From: Stichopus chloronotus
Taxonomy: Eukaryota > Echinodermata > Holothuroidea > Aspidochirotida > Stichopodidae
Direction of reading: 5' to 3'
Assembly: GCA_021234535.1 (NCBI GenBank)
Contig: CM037845.1
Span: 4,988,501-5,052,500, forward strand
DNA length: 64,000 nt
Below the pieces are notes generated by a model, which searched no databases, was not told the DNA's origin, and was given only the letters and a program-made list of their open reading frames with translations. This document shows positions 43,001 through 52,291 of the stretch, in pieces; position 1 is the stretch's first letter; the number at the start of each line of letters is the position of its first letter. A program made the translations under genes and the position numbers.

Positions 43001-46000
43001 AATTACCGTACGTGTATTTCTTTCTCTTTTTTTTATTTCGAAACAATCAAACTCTCATATGAATAGGCTATTAAAAGTTTTGATCGTCATACTATAAGCA
43101 TAGGCTAAGTAGGCTTATATGTATATGTAAAAAATATACCCAAAAAAAATATATCCGTTAAAATGGAAGGATAGTGTTCTGATCAATTAAAGCAGATTGT
43201 CCGTGGTCACAGCCGAACAGAACAACTTACATGAATAAACGAAACTATGACTTCATAATGGAAACATACCCCAAACAATCTCTGTTTCCAGAGTGACGTC
43301 AGAAGTATGACAGCAGCATAAACAATTTATACATGCAGGTGATTGGTTCCAAAGCTTTCACTTTTCGTATAGATTTTAGATCTGGTTTGTCGACGTTCTT
43401 TGACAGTTTGAAAGCAAGTTGTTTTCGTTGTTTTCGATCTGTGATGAGCAATTACAGCTGATAACCCCCCCCCCCCCTTGCATATGACGTGACATAGATA
43501 TAGTGAAGCGCCCTCCTTGAGGATAAACTGCTAAATTTAACACGGTTCGTTGCACCTCACCCATTCGATCCACATGTCCCCTGCCTGGCGCAGCCGTATG
43601 TACTGTTTATTTGTTGCCTCAGAGAGGGCGCCCTTGTCTGTTGGTACGTGACGTCAATGCAAGGGGGGGGGGGGGGGAGTCTACACGTTTATTGTAATGA
43701 ATTTCCACAATTTAAAATTTGCACTGTGGTTCCATCGTGGAGTATCATTACCCTACATTAAACAGTACCTTTAGAAACAGGTCGAGACAAGTAGCCTGGC
43801 AAATAACTTAAACACAACTTTTGTGACGTGGGATGGCCATAATCACATAAATAGTCACACCAAACCTCTTCCAATCTTTCCCGCTGTGCGCCATACCTTT
43901 TCCCCTTGGTTATTGGTCTGCCTATTAAGATATGCTAAACACATTTTAGTGATCATCCTTATCCGATGCGCTCCCTCCTTTAGGTAACCATTTCATTTTT
44001 ATGTAATTAAGTTGTAGGAAAATTGCTGACACCAGACAATTGCGTTGATATACGCTTGTCAGGGATCGGGTAATGCCTCTTTTTGATTCCACAAACAAAT
44101 AAACATAAAGGTGTAATAATAGCGGGCTGTCAGCAATGTGCTTGTTATGCCAGCGTAGTGCTCGTATTCGTATTGATGTATGTAATATTATGATTTAAAA
44201 TCAAAAAGTGTTTTTACCACCACAAGTCGTTCTCTCTTTGTTCACGTTACGTCACGTTTCTTTAAATTAAGCGGTTATTTTATGACCTTACATCACACGC
44301 AATTGTCTTTAAAGTGATTGCGTGTGTACTGAAAAACCAAAAAAGATAAGATTATGTTTGATCTTAACTTTTTCTTTATTTTTAAATGTACACGCGAGGT
44401 TTTACATGAACGGACTATGTCTTTCAATGAAGGAAAATGACAGTAACTACTTCGAAAAGCAACGGGATTGGCATAAAAACAGTAAAAAACAGAAATCATA
44501 TTTGAAAATTAACGGTTCTTTCTATAACCGCCTACATAATGAATATGCAACAGTTCAGGTCTCACTAGTGTATCAAAAACATACTACTCAAGTCGTCGCT
44601 CCTTGGTAGGTATCGAGAATTGTAGCATTTCGTGAAAGGAAACACCGTATTTACAAATAACCTACGAACTGAACACAACCTTGCCCGCGGCGTCAGTGAT
44701 CCTGAGTTGGTAACTGAATATTCAATACTAGTATATTTCCCATTGGCTTGCTCAAAGATGTACACCGTTGATTTGAATGAAAACTGTCAACCACTATATT
44801 ATCGTATTCTACACTTTTTGTCGTTATGTTAGAAGAATTTGAAATCATATGGCAAAATTAACCAACTGACACCTATTTATTTTCCCAGATTGCCTCAGTG
44901 GTGTAATTAAAAGCCTTACCAAAATTTTGGAGATGAAATTTCAATGTTTTTACCTTTTTGCCTACGCACGCAATCACTTTAATATCTCCACGCTTTATCG
45001 TTAATGCAATCCCTTCTTTTGTTTTGTTTTTTTAAATTTGTGTTTCTTTGGAATGTGGGAGAGACCTATTTTCGTGATGTTCCATGACTTCTTTTCAAAG
45101 TTAAAAGTACTTTCATCATATGATTTAACTCATACACCCACATTTTTTTTCTTCACATTTTTGCATGGTCCGATGCGTGTAACGAGCGATAGTACATTGA
45201 CTGACTGAAGTCTAGTACTGAACACAACAGATGCGACGTATTGACATCAGGCATTTAGGATATGGTATATGATTCAGCACGATTTCTAAAAGTTACGTGG
45301 AGAGTTGCCATCTTGAATGAATTTATTTCAATAAAAATGTTTTATCCAAGGATCCTAGCTCATCGATGAATAACAGAAGCTGCCCATGAAGTTAGTCAGC
45401 CGTGACGTAATATGGAATCGAGAGAGAAAAAAATAAGAAAAAATAAGGAGAGAAATAACATTCATTTATCAAAGTCTGCCATGCATATGTGGCAGAAAGG
45501 TCACGGTTTCAATGTAACGGCCGAGTATAGTAAACAAAGCTCTCCTAATGGTTGCGTTTCAATGCCAGGAAACGAGCGCCCTCTAAACATGTAAATATGT
45601 TCTGAATGTAAACTTACGTAGGTTGCATGAATTTATATACCAGATCATGATAAAACTGCCCGTTCTTCCATGACAAGGCATAATGTCAACAAACATGTTC
45701 AACCTACAGTGAGGATGAGGGTCTGCTGTATGAGTAAATTACTCATGATATTAAACATTTTCAAATTTCAACATCCCTGGGAAAATACGATAAAATGAAG
45801 AAAGAGAAGGCCTTTTTAATTATTTTTTTTTAATTAATTTCATCAGATCGTGTCATACCAGTTTTTCGTTTGAAAACGGTTCCCGCACAATTCCTCAGAA
45901 CATTCCACCCCCTGACAAATCCCCTGACTATTTCCTTAACCCTAATCCCTTTCCCTGAAGGAATTGTCAGGGGAGGAGTTGTCTAAGGTGAAATTCCCCA

Positions 46001-49000
46001 TGTTTGGAATTGCTGAGATAGAAACTGGCTGGGCGGTTCACTGAAGGGGAATTTTTACAGGAGGGGGGGGGGGGGGTTGGAATTGCCAGGGGAAGTTGCC
46101 CAGGCAACAACATATGAATGTTTTCTAGTCTTTATCTTTCGTAGCTATACGTTTAATTTCACCAAGTTTTTACAACGTAACTTGGGGGATGGTGTGACAC
46201 TGTGGAGCAAAGATAAGCGTTTGCTACACTGGAGTGGATTAAAAACGTACTTTTTATTCTTCCGCATGTTGAGGTCTAAGTAGCTATTCAAAACCTCCAT
46301 GGTTATGTGTGTACATAATATAACTTAACCTTTCTCCACAGGGCTGGTATATGTCTTGAGCTATAACACTTGGCCATTGGATCAATTTTTGACGCATTTG
46401 ACGTTTCGTTCTGTTCGTTACTATTAATAATTTTCTACAGCTTCCAAAATTCTGACCCAATAATGTATCGCAATAATCTTAAGTCGATGTGATACCTGGG
46501 TACCTGAAAAAGTATAGTCCCCGTTAGGCTACGCACAGTACCTACAACATAAAAGATATGACGATTACAGCTATCAAATCAACACGAATAGTCTTGCATA
46601 CAGTGCTGTCATGAATTTATCGACCTTTTGCGTTACTACTCTTTACTAAAGACCCGTATACGTTTACGAGCTTTTGAAAGCTTATTAAAGCGCGTTGGTC
46701 CTAAACATGTTAGCAGACAATGATTCAGGCGGTAAAACACGAATATTTTACTTTTTTATGTAACGAGTAATCCGAACATTCAAGTTTCAGTGTAGGGCAT
46801 TAAGAAAATGAGGTTCTTGCTTCGTCCGATGCGACCATTTGCCTACACCGTTTAACTCACAAGAATAAAAAACAAGAAACAAGGAAATAAAAGAAAAAAG
46901 AAATACAAGGATAAAAAATAATCTCTTTGACCTGACCTGCTTTTCATCCGATCTGACGCCTAATTCTCGAGGACTTAAAGAAGAGAAATAAATAAAGACA
47001 ATTGATATTGCAATGAAAAGCAAACAAAAAACAGCAAAGATAGAACTCCATTGTCTTGTGAAATAGACGGAATTATACCCAGCCCGCTACCTATGTAGAG
47101 AAATGACTTAATCTATCAACTACAGAAGAACCAAGAAAGGTTTCACGAAAAACTTCGCAACATGCCATCCCGGTAGTTTCTTCGACAACAACGGTTACGA
47201 ACTCCTTCTGCATGTTTCAAATACAATCATTCTGAAAATGAGTTGCGGTTGTTATAAACACCCCGGTGATACTTTCGCACGGTCCCCTATGCTCTGTACA
47301 TTTTACATTTGAAAAGTTAGACTCGACATATCTCTAGGATTTAGGATCTAAGTGGTGGGTTTTTCTCGATTTCTTCATAGCCGTACTGCTTGTCCTAGAA
47401 ACCTCCATCCAATTTGAACGTCAGAATAATTCATCGGTCAAATTTCAATCGATTACTAAATTAGCATGTTGGATTTTCCTTGTTTTCAACTTTCTCTTTT
47501 ACTTCTAACCCAAAAGTAATCGATTATTTAACAATAACAGACATTAAAAACATTACAGTGGCCTATTTTTCTGTAAGCATTCGCTCTCGGGGATTTCAAT
47601 CTTTTATATGTAAATCCAGATCGAGGTATATTTAAGGGATTTGCCTCTGAACATACTCAGGTTTCCAAATAAACAGAGCTTCCAAATGTGACTGAAAATT
47701 TCTCCCTACGTGTTATATTTTGCAAACTCAGTGGCCAAGGTCATCGGAACGGGAACGAGAAAAGTTATCTATTAATTCTAAAATTTGCTGAAATTGTTCC
47801 ATTGCAAAAAATAAAAAAATAAATAAATATGCATATATGGCACCTTAAGAATCCCGTAGTCACGTTTTAATTTTTGCTTTTTAGCGCCACCGATGAACAC
47901 CCAAACACTCCCGTGACCGCATGCCCTCTCATCAAATAAGAAATTCCCTACCGCGGAACTTCTAACAATGATTTTGAAAATAGATATTCTCTTTGTGTCT
48001 TGTTGCAGAGATCCAAAAGGAAGAAGTATGTCACACACAACTGCGATACAATGTTTACAGCGCCCAAGGGTTCATGTGAACTATATGTGGATAATAAGAT
48101 TAATTTCAAGCTATAAACCATTGAACAATATATATAGACTGCACTTAATACAAGGAAAGAAGCTAGAATAGTACCATATCACACCATATAGCGATACGTT
48201 TTAATCAAAAGCTCACCATCCTTTGTAGTAAGTGCATACACATTGGCCGATATATTGAATACGTCACACGTAGATGGGTACACACACACACACAGACGTA
48301 CGAGCTTTATGAGTCTACAAATTATTTACGCGATCGAGTTCAGTTTTTTACATACCTCCGTTGGCAGACTTATTTTCTTTATATCAATCTAAAAATGTAT
48401 CAAAGATTGGCGACACCAGGGACTTGATAGAAAATTCCCTGATGAAATGGAAAAAAAAAAACCCAAAACAAATATTGGTATTGCAAGCGGGAGAGTCTGA
48501 AAGTGGAATGTCGACAAAGCAAATGTTTGGCTTTTAGAAACAGATATATTAGTAGCTATGGATTAGGGGGGGGGGGGGGAGGCCGTGACCAACAGGATTG
48601 AATCATATTCTCTTCTCTGAATGATCCGAAATCAGTTTGCAGTCCCGTTAGGACAAAGGACAATTTTGCATGAACGGAGAACGGAGAAATAAAAAGATAT
48701 ACAATATCCCAAAAATACAACGTTCTGCATTGACCCAAAAGTGGAACGATAAGTGATCCTTTCGTGAAGAACACTCAAGTACAAAAGGAAGAAAAATATA
48801 CATAATGAGAAAACAACTTGTACATTTTTTATCCCAAAAAGAACGTTCAACACGCGATTTGGATGACCACAACGGCATCGTTTCAGTAGGCACAAGAAAA
48901 CGAAAAGAGACAAAAGAAAAGAAAAAATGTCGGCTTAAAGCCCGATCAGTTTTTGGTATTATACAAAGTTGAGAGCCTAGACTAAATCATGAAAATGAAA

Positions 49001-50095
49001 ATTGATCGCTACAACCTCAATTTTTGCTTTTTGTCATCGATTTTTCCATTCTTTCTTTTTCTTCCTTGTTTGTTTAAATCTTTACTTTTTGTCTTCATTG
49101 TGAGCAAGAAAAGAACAAGAAGATTTTCGACAACCGTTCTCCGTAATTACAAGTTACAACATTTCTGAGACACTTGAAAAGGGGAAAAAGAGGGTCGCCT
49201 CCTGTTTGGTTAATTCATTCCCGCGAGACCGGAAGGAAATGCCCTGAATACATTCTTATGGAAGGCCGTATATGCGATAAGGAGAGAGTACCTGATTCGA
49301 TAATAAGCGAAACGACGACTACTTTTTTCTTTCAGCTTTGCGGATCAATTTTACTTACAAAACGAGCCGATAAATTGACTCGATATTGGAATTTGTCGTG
49401 AGATCTTTCTCTTCAAGGCTGGGACAAAAGAAAGAGAAAATAAAGAAAAGAAACCCTGTCGTCTGCCACATTTCCTAAACTTTCATTTCGAGTTCTGCCA
49501 AAACGCAATGTAACAAAACAGGAGAATCTGGTACCGGAAAGAAAATAATAAACGCAAACTAAAGCCGAGCGAATCGCGTAAGAAAAGAGACTACAATAAT
49601 TGACCAGGGGCGCTAAAACAGAAAAAAGAAAAGGGACACTGTTTTACGAGGCCCCTGGATGATTACGATCAACCGCCAATTGAAAACGTATTGAAAACGT
49701 CACGTGTGCTATTTTGCAAGATTCCTTCGTGCAGTCGCGGAGCGAAATAGATCAGATTTGTAGGATCTTCTTCGTCTTGTCCTTGCAATGGAAAAATCTA
49801 TATGGTTATATTATTTATTAATTATGAAGAAAATGAAAATGAGAATGCTAGTAAGGGTTAATCATTTTTCAGTTTTTGAAATAATCGTAAGAATCGTTGT
49901 CTTTTTCATCGTCATGTATGAATGACGATACACAAAATTTCATTTCTTCTTCTTTCTTTTTTAATCTTTCTGTCTTTCCAGTGGTATAGTAATCTGGTCA
50001 CTCAATCTTTCTGGGATGAGCTGTGGCTGAAGGAATGTTTCGCCTCGTTATTGGGTTATCTTGCCTTGGACAATGTTCATCCTAAATGGAGAATG
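13331..50095 (+). CDS. M1-family zinc aminopeptidase, type II membrane protein; five-exon gene model, 3' part missing
   Basis: Gene model: join of 13331-14040, 19522-19795, 20404-20524, 25484-25638 and 49982-50095, giving residues 1-458 with no internal stop. All junctions are GT-AG and the codon phases agree (2, 0, 1, 0, 0). Visible in order: cytoplasmic tail 1-46, membrane anchor about 47-68, Ser/Thr-rich stalk to about 110, N-terminal M1 domain from about 113, PCFDEPAF at 254-261, AGMENWG at 379-385, HELSH at 415-419 and the third zinc ligand Glu438 exactly 18 residues later. M1 ectoenzymes cleave single N-terminal residues from peptides at the cell surface and are usually about 900-1000 residues, so roughly half is absent. 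The transition-state tyrosine and the C-terminal helical domain lie in the unseen part. Which paralogue it is cannot be decided. Family call is firm; activity is uncertain because of altered substrate-anchoring residues. Confidence 0.93.
15536..15785. repeat. GATA/GACA microsatellite (Bkm-like)
   Basis: About ten GATA units, then a long regular run of the 8-mer GACAGATA, ending in AAAT units. It lies in intron 1. The Tyr-Leu-Ser-Ile/Cys protein frames on the minus strand are artefacts of it. Confidence 0.96.
17077..17715. repeat. long ATC trinucleotide array with ATCACT/ATCGCT variants
   Basis: About 640 bp of ATC/CAT triplets in intron 1. Near-pure blocks (17177-17210, 17221-17316, 17418-17493) are separated by spacers rich in cactatcgcaatcgctatc, which itself recurs. 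Poly-His, poly-Ser, poly-Ile and poly-Asp frames here are artefacts. Confidence 0.96.
19522..19795 (+). CDS. M1 aminopeptidase exon 2: end of N-terminal domain with PCFDEPAF motif
   Basis: The first base completes Arg237; codons 238-328 follow, ending in phase 0 before gttagt. The acceptor is TTTTCACCTCACAG. The protein reads [14 protein letters not shown] then [14 protein letters not shown], the hallmark segment of M1 N-terminal domains (family form: ATTQxEPTDARRxFPCFDEPxxKAxF). Two positions that are nearly always Gln and Glu/Gln, and contact the substrate amine in solved structures of human aminopeptidase N and ERAP1, are Phe243 and Ser245 here. N-F-S and N-A-T glycosylation sequons are present. 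The gttagt donor is weaker than the others, but the join to exon 3 restores the expected NGVELRVW strand. Confidence 0.92.
19796..20403 (+). other. intron 2 of the M1 aminopeptidase gene
   Basis: A 608-bp phase-0 intron ending in a long pyrimidine tract and cttcag. Apart from a G-rich stretch near 20130-20175 I see nothing notable in it. Confidence 0.85.
20404..20524 (+). CDS. M1 aminopeptidase exon 3: domain linker and PYPLPK-like segment
   Basis: Encodes residues 329-368 plus the first base of codon 369; donor gtgagt. The peptide opens [10 protein letters not shown] and ends [12 protein letters not shown]. The ending matches the family pattern FxYPLPKLD just before the catalytic domain, where a partially folded loop leads into the exopeptidase motif. 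An N-T-T sequon is present. The acceptor has an extended C/T tract (about 20350-20400). The exon is short, but its reading frame, phases and homology all agree, so I regard it as real. Confidence 0.91.
21555..21780 (-). repeat. dispersed repeat, related in inverse orientation to 37460-37820
   Basis: Two tandem partial units share a core of the type atgg(a/g)cc...cc(c)a(c)(a/g)tgggg...cttggact (about 21576-21610 and 21726-21762). Reverse-complemented, the first resembles the unit at 37766-37812 (ggtccca, then gg(c/t)ccat, then an a/t stretch and gcaaa). Similarity judged by eye only. Confidence 0.5.
21859..22350. repeat. complex GATA/GACA array with 20-bp higher-order units
   Basis: Starts as GATA, becomes GACAGATA, then GACA, GATA/GACA with TCGACAGATA variants and GAGACA. 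It finishes with about six copies of the 20-mer gacagataaataaatagata (22201-22320) and a degenerate tail. Located in intron 3. Long Tyr-Leu-Ser frames on the minus strand are artefacts. Confidence 0.95.
24270..24319. promoter_or_regulatory. duplicated CRE-containing segment (two TGACGTCA palindromes)
   Basis: agcagtgacgtcattat occurs twice without mismatch, at 24270-24286 and 24303-24319, placing perfect CREB/ATF consensus palindromes at 24275-24282 and 24308-24315. It lies in intron 3. The motif match is exact; any regulatory function is inference. Confidence 0.4.
25484..25638 (+). CDS. M1 aminopeptidase exon 4: variant exopeptidase motif AGMEN and zinc-binding HELSH
   Basis: Completes Asp369 and encodes residues 370-420; donor gtaagt. 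The peptide contains [15 protein letters not shown] and ends [14 protein letters not shown] (415-419) supplies two zinc-binding histidines and the catalytic base Glu416. The preceding motif is normally GAMEN, in which the loop defines the S1 pocket and its Glu holds the substrate amino group. Here the first two residues are swapped to AG while Met381, Glu382 and Asn383 are kept. No gap is needed to align it, since LPEL lines up with the family LPDF. The exon ends directly after His-Gln of the zinc motif, so the third ligand is in the next exon, 24 kb away. Confidence 0.94.
28563..28605 (-). repeat. CA repeat joined to a 20-bp element end (copy 1)
   Basis: A CA run (28563-28579) is followed by 28586-28605, whose reverse complement matches 34539-34558 in 19 of 20 bases. 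In both places the shared end (gtaggcgccgaaaa type) abuts a CA/TG microsatellite. Confidence 0.55.
31990..33160 (+). repeat. tandem repeat with units of about 300 bp, diverged
   Basis: Blocks recur in the same order: a gacac(a/g)... acaacag...gtgagcaaac segment at 32056, 32506 and 32805; a ccagctc...tttgcagc...atgta segment near 32285 and 32577; and gagaacacagaacacacag...gaagttgta before (g)gataaatcc near 32415-32470 and 32709-32762. A weaker fourth start lies near 33080. The 166-codon frame inside it (32734-33234) has no family resemblance. Confidence 0.75.
33975..34170. repeat. AT-rich block with repeated TTTGATTAATCA palindromic motif
   Basis: tttgattaatca occurs at 34044-34055 and 34108-34119 with many degenerate relatives (attaat, aattaatt, cttgattaa). 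Short palindromes are dense throughout. It has no coding potential. Confidence 0.7.
34539..34586 (+). repeat. 20-bp element end joined to a CA repeat (copy 2)
   Basis: tccccggtaggcgccgaaaa (34539-34558) directly precedes a CA run (34561-34586). It is the partner of the inverted copy at 28586-28605, and may be the 3' end of a dispersed element that terminates in a microsatellite. Confidence 0.55.
37460..37820 (+). repeat. dispersed repeat with two or three diverged units
   Basis: Units near 37632-37680 and 37766-37812 share ggtcc..., (g)ggccat, a (t)t(t)taa(g)aaatca(c/t)gcaaaatg block. A weaker third lies at about 37488-37545 (gtcacatgtgggctatgaaatgg...). Related, in opposite orientation, to 21555-21780. 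Confidence 0.55.
41690..42090. repeat. dispersed repeat family, copy 1
   Basis: Colinear with 55945-56310. Shared anchors include ttgaaggg(t), the ttgcactg...gtgcat(g/a)tg block, a(c/g)t(a)aggtgaaaa/taatgtgaaaatgtctg, ctcactca(c/t)taatgtt, agtatgtgaa(g)ga and tgaatttcacaaaacaactcaat. The last 23 bases are identical. Divergence suggests old copies. No autonomous protein recognised. Confidence 0.75.
44309..44982. mobile_element. candidate MITE: 666-bp element with inverted termini and TTAA flanks
   Basis: Left end AGTGATTGCGTGTGTA (44313-44328) and the reverse complement of the right end (44963-44978), AGTGATTGCGTGCGTA, agree in 15 of 16 bases; similarity continues weakly inward as A-rich sequence. 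Each end is flanked by TTAA (44309-44312 and 44979-44982), as expected of a target-site duplication. No transposase frame is visible (longest 95 codons, unrecognised), so this fits a non-autonomous DNA transposon. TTAA duplications are known for piggyBac and some other superfamilies, but the terminus does not start with the CCY typical of piggyBac. Superfamily unassigned. Confidence 0.65.
45909..45973. repeat. 10-bp perfect inverted repeat
   Basis: cccctgacaa (45909-45918) pairs with ttgtcagggg (45964-45973). The surrounding 200 bp repeats cccctga/tcagggg motifs. It could be a foldback remnant. Confidence 0.5.
49982..50095 (+). CDS. M1 aminopeptidase exon 5: third zinc ligand (KECFA)
   Basis: Encodes residues 421-458, phase 0 at both ends; donor gtatgt. 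It begins [22 protein letters not shown], aligning with the family WFGNLVTxxWWxDLWLNEGFAS. Glu438 is the third zinc ligand, at the canonical spacing of 18 residues after the HELSH histidine. Variants from the usual family sequence are Tyr-Ser for Phe-Gly after Trp421, Lys for Asn and Cys for Gly around the ligand Glu. The ligand itself is intact. This is the last exon I can identify; the following part of the catalytic domain is not visible in the remaining 13.9 kb. Confidence 0.92.
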
Positions 50096-50678
50096 GTATG
50101 TAAATCAAAGTTGTTTGTCTCTCAAATATTTTCAAGTTTGGTATTAGTTTAAATCCAATGGAAACAGGCTGGTCACTTTGTTAAGCCTGGTACGTTGTTC
50201 AGTCGTCGCAATTAAGCAGCCCCACTGACGTAACACACACAACCCCGGCAAGCCACTGAGCGCACAGACGAACTTTGGCATAAAAGGCCTCTCGGATTGC
50301 AGGAAATGCTTAGTTTCTCTCAGGCTGGCCTTACGAGTGTCAGCTAACAGTTTTTTTTTTTTTTTTTTTGCCTTACGCAAAGTTTGAAGTGTATTCTTTT
50401 ACCTGCGAATTTTATTTGGGCAGGCGGAGGGGTGGGGGTGTAAACACTAGACACTTGACTGGGGCTTCCTGTGGGTCCTCTTCTGATTCTTTACATATGC
50501 AAGGTGACGCTGAATGGATTGATATCAAGGAGCTGGATTGTGAGAAACGAGTGAGATAAGATCACGGCATAGCGTGGACACTACCTGGGTTGAAATCATG
50601 CCGGGCATCATGTGACTTACTGGCTAATCATTTACAGAAATTGAGGAGTTTGATGCGGTAAAACTTGTGCCCTTTTTT

Positions 50679-50705
50679 ATTCCTTGCCGAAGGCAGGCAA
50701 GGAAT
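50679..50705. repeat. 10-bp stem-loop at the edge of the DR1 tandem repeat
   Basis: attccttgcc (50679-50688) and ggcaaggaat (50696-50705) are perfect reverse complements with a 7-base loop. A TG run (50726-50747) and the tandem repeat follow directly. This may be the terminus of a dispersed element. Confidence 0.65.
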
Positions 50706-50774
50706 CTATGCGATGCTGATGGCAAGTGTGTGTGTGTGTGTGTGTGCGTTTGTGACGCCTTGGCTTGTACACAC

Positions 50775-51610
50775 GTTGTCTCAAGAAGGGAACGGTGCTC
50801 GAACTTCCAAGTTGTTGTGACTGTACTCCTTCATGAGTAAGTGATTGTTTTTGAGGTCAAACGGACGGTCAGTTGCTGTCACCAGAGCAATTATAGTACG
50901 AAAACCTATCAAGGGAGATATCTCAGCAACCGAATGCTGTTGGAACATCAAACCCTTATCATTGGTAGCAGCTGATGAGAAGATAATATCTGCGATTTCT
51001 TATGAGGGGTCAAAGGTCATGTGAGGTAAATAGAGGCGATAGTTTGAAAATCTTGAAACACGGTATCTTAAGAAGGGAAAGTTGCTTGAGCTACAATCTT
51101 GGTGCGTTGGTAGGCCACGTACACTAGGTAGATGATCCCTATCGCTTTTCACAGAGGTCAAAAGTCATTTGAGGTCACCAGAGCTTAAAGTACGAAAACC
51201 TTTCAAGGGAGATATCCCAGCAACTAAATGACTCCGGAACTTCAAACTCTTATCAGAGGTAGCACCTAATGAGCAGATGACGTCTGTCATTTTTATGGAG
51301 GTCAAAGGTCATATGAAGTCACAAGAGGACATAGTGTGAAATCTTGTAAACACAGTATTTCAGAAAGGAAAATGTGCTTGAACTTCAATCTTGTTGCGTT
51401 GGTAGTCCATTAAGAGTAGATGATACCTATTGTTTTTCACGGTGGTCAATTTTCATTTGAGGTCGCCAGAGCTTAAAGTAAGAGAACCTCTTACGGAAGA
51501 TAGCTCAGCAACTAACTGATGCTGAAACCTTACACTCTGGTAGTACCTAATGTGTAGGTGGTGTCTGTCACTTTTTATGGAGGCCAAAGGTTGACAATGA
51601 CTCACAAAAT
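50775..51610 (+). repeat. three-unit tandem repeat (about 290 bp) carrying AGGTCA/DR1 motifs
   Basis: Units start near 50775, 51063 and 51355 (spacing 288 and 292). Shared landmarks: (t)c(a)agaa(a/g)gga...cttgaacttcaatcttg; ttttcac...ggtca...catttgaggtc; agagcttaaagtacgaaaacct (50898, 51191, 51480); ctcagcaac; and ttatggaggtcaaaggtcat. The third unit is truncated. AGGTCA-type half sites occur in every unit. Confidence 0.85.
51299..51311 (+). promoter_or_regulatory. perfect DR1 motif (AGGTCA A AGGTCA)
   Basis: Two AGGTCA half sites separated by one base, the consensus bound by RXR heterodimers and HNF4-type nuclear receptors. A near-perfect copy lies at the equivalent place in the previous unit (51007-51019, GGGTCA A AGGTCA). 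Binding is not shown. Confidence 0.4.
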
Positions 51611-52270
51611 CATTTAACTTTCTGGTTACGATTCTTGATGAAGCTGAAACCGTCTGGTCATGGTCTGAAGTTGATTGAAATGATTGGAACCAACTTGAGT
51701 CTAATAAACGTGAGCACTTGGTTACTCAAACTTTGAGGTTTTTTTTTTGCTGATCTTGTTGGGGTCATATGCAGTGACACAACAAATCGGAACGTAGTTC
51801 CTTTCTGATGGTGGTGGAGGGGGGGGGGGGGGTTCCAAGCGTTCCAACCGAATAACGTCTGCGTGCTACCACACACCCAAGAAAAATGTTTGACGAATGC
51901 TGTTGTTTAATTCAATGATTAATATTTCAGTTGATGTCAGTTTGTTTCCGGCGAATTATTTAAAAAGGCAAAATATGAACGATTTACACGCACAAGTAGG
52001 AAATCACCTGACGTTAGAATGGAATTCCGTGCAATGTATGCAATCCGGCCCATCTTATCATTGATCGGAGTGACATTGTATACTACTATTTCGAGCTTTT
52101 CTCTATCGAAATGAAGTTGTATGGACGGTGGCCTCGCAAGAGTCCAATTCTACGGGACGCAAAGACTGTGGAATAAGTAGAGACTCTTTGAAATGCGCAA
52201 CGTCATATTTTCAGTAGACATTTCACCTTCCAGTAATCTATAGTCTATTGGTTTCATAGCAACACCAATC

Positions 52271-52291
52271 TTAAAAAAAAAAAAAAAAAAC
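52271..52291. repeat. poly-A run
   Basis: About 18 consecutive A. No obvious retroposed sequence or target-site duplication around it. Confidence 0.8.

Larger units (their letters stand above)
25639..49981 (+). other. intron 4 of the M1 aminopeptidase gene (about 24 kb)
   Basis: A phase-0 intron between gtaagt and a long pyrimidine tract ending tttccag. Direct joining of its flanking exons gives an unbroken [13 protein letters not shown], so no coding exon of this gene is expected inside. It holds tandem repeats (about 31990-33160), an AT palindrome-rich block (33975-34170), repeat-family pieces (37460-37820, 41690-42090), a candidate MITE (44309-44982) and numerous poly-G runs. I saw no convincing independent gene on either strand. 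The remaining long stretches (25.7-31.9, 35.0-37.4, 38.5-41.6 and 46.1-49.9 kb) are ordinary AT-rich sequence to my reading. Confidence 0.85.
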
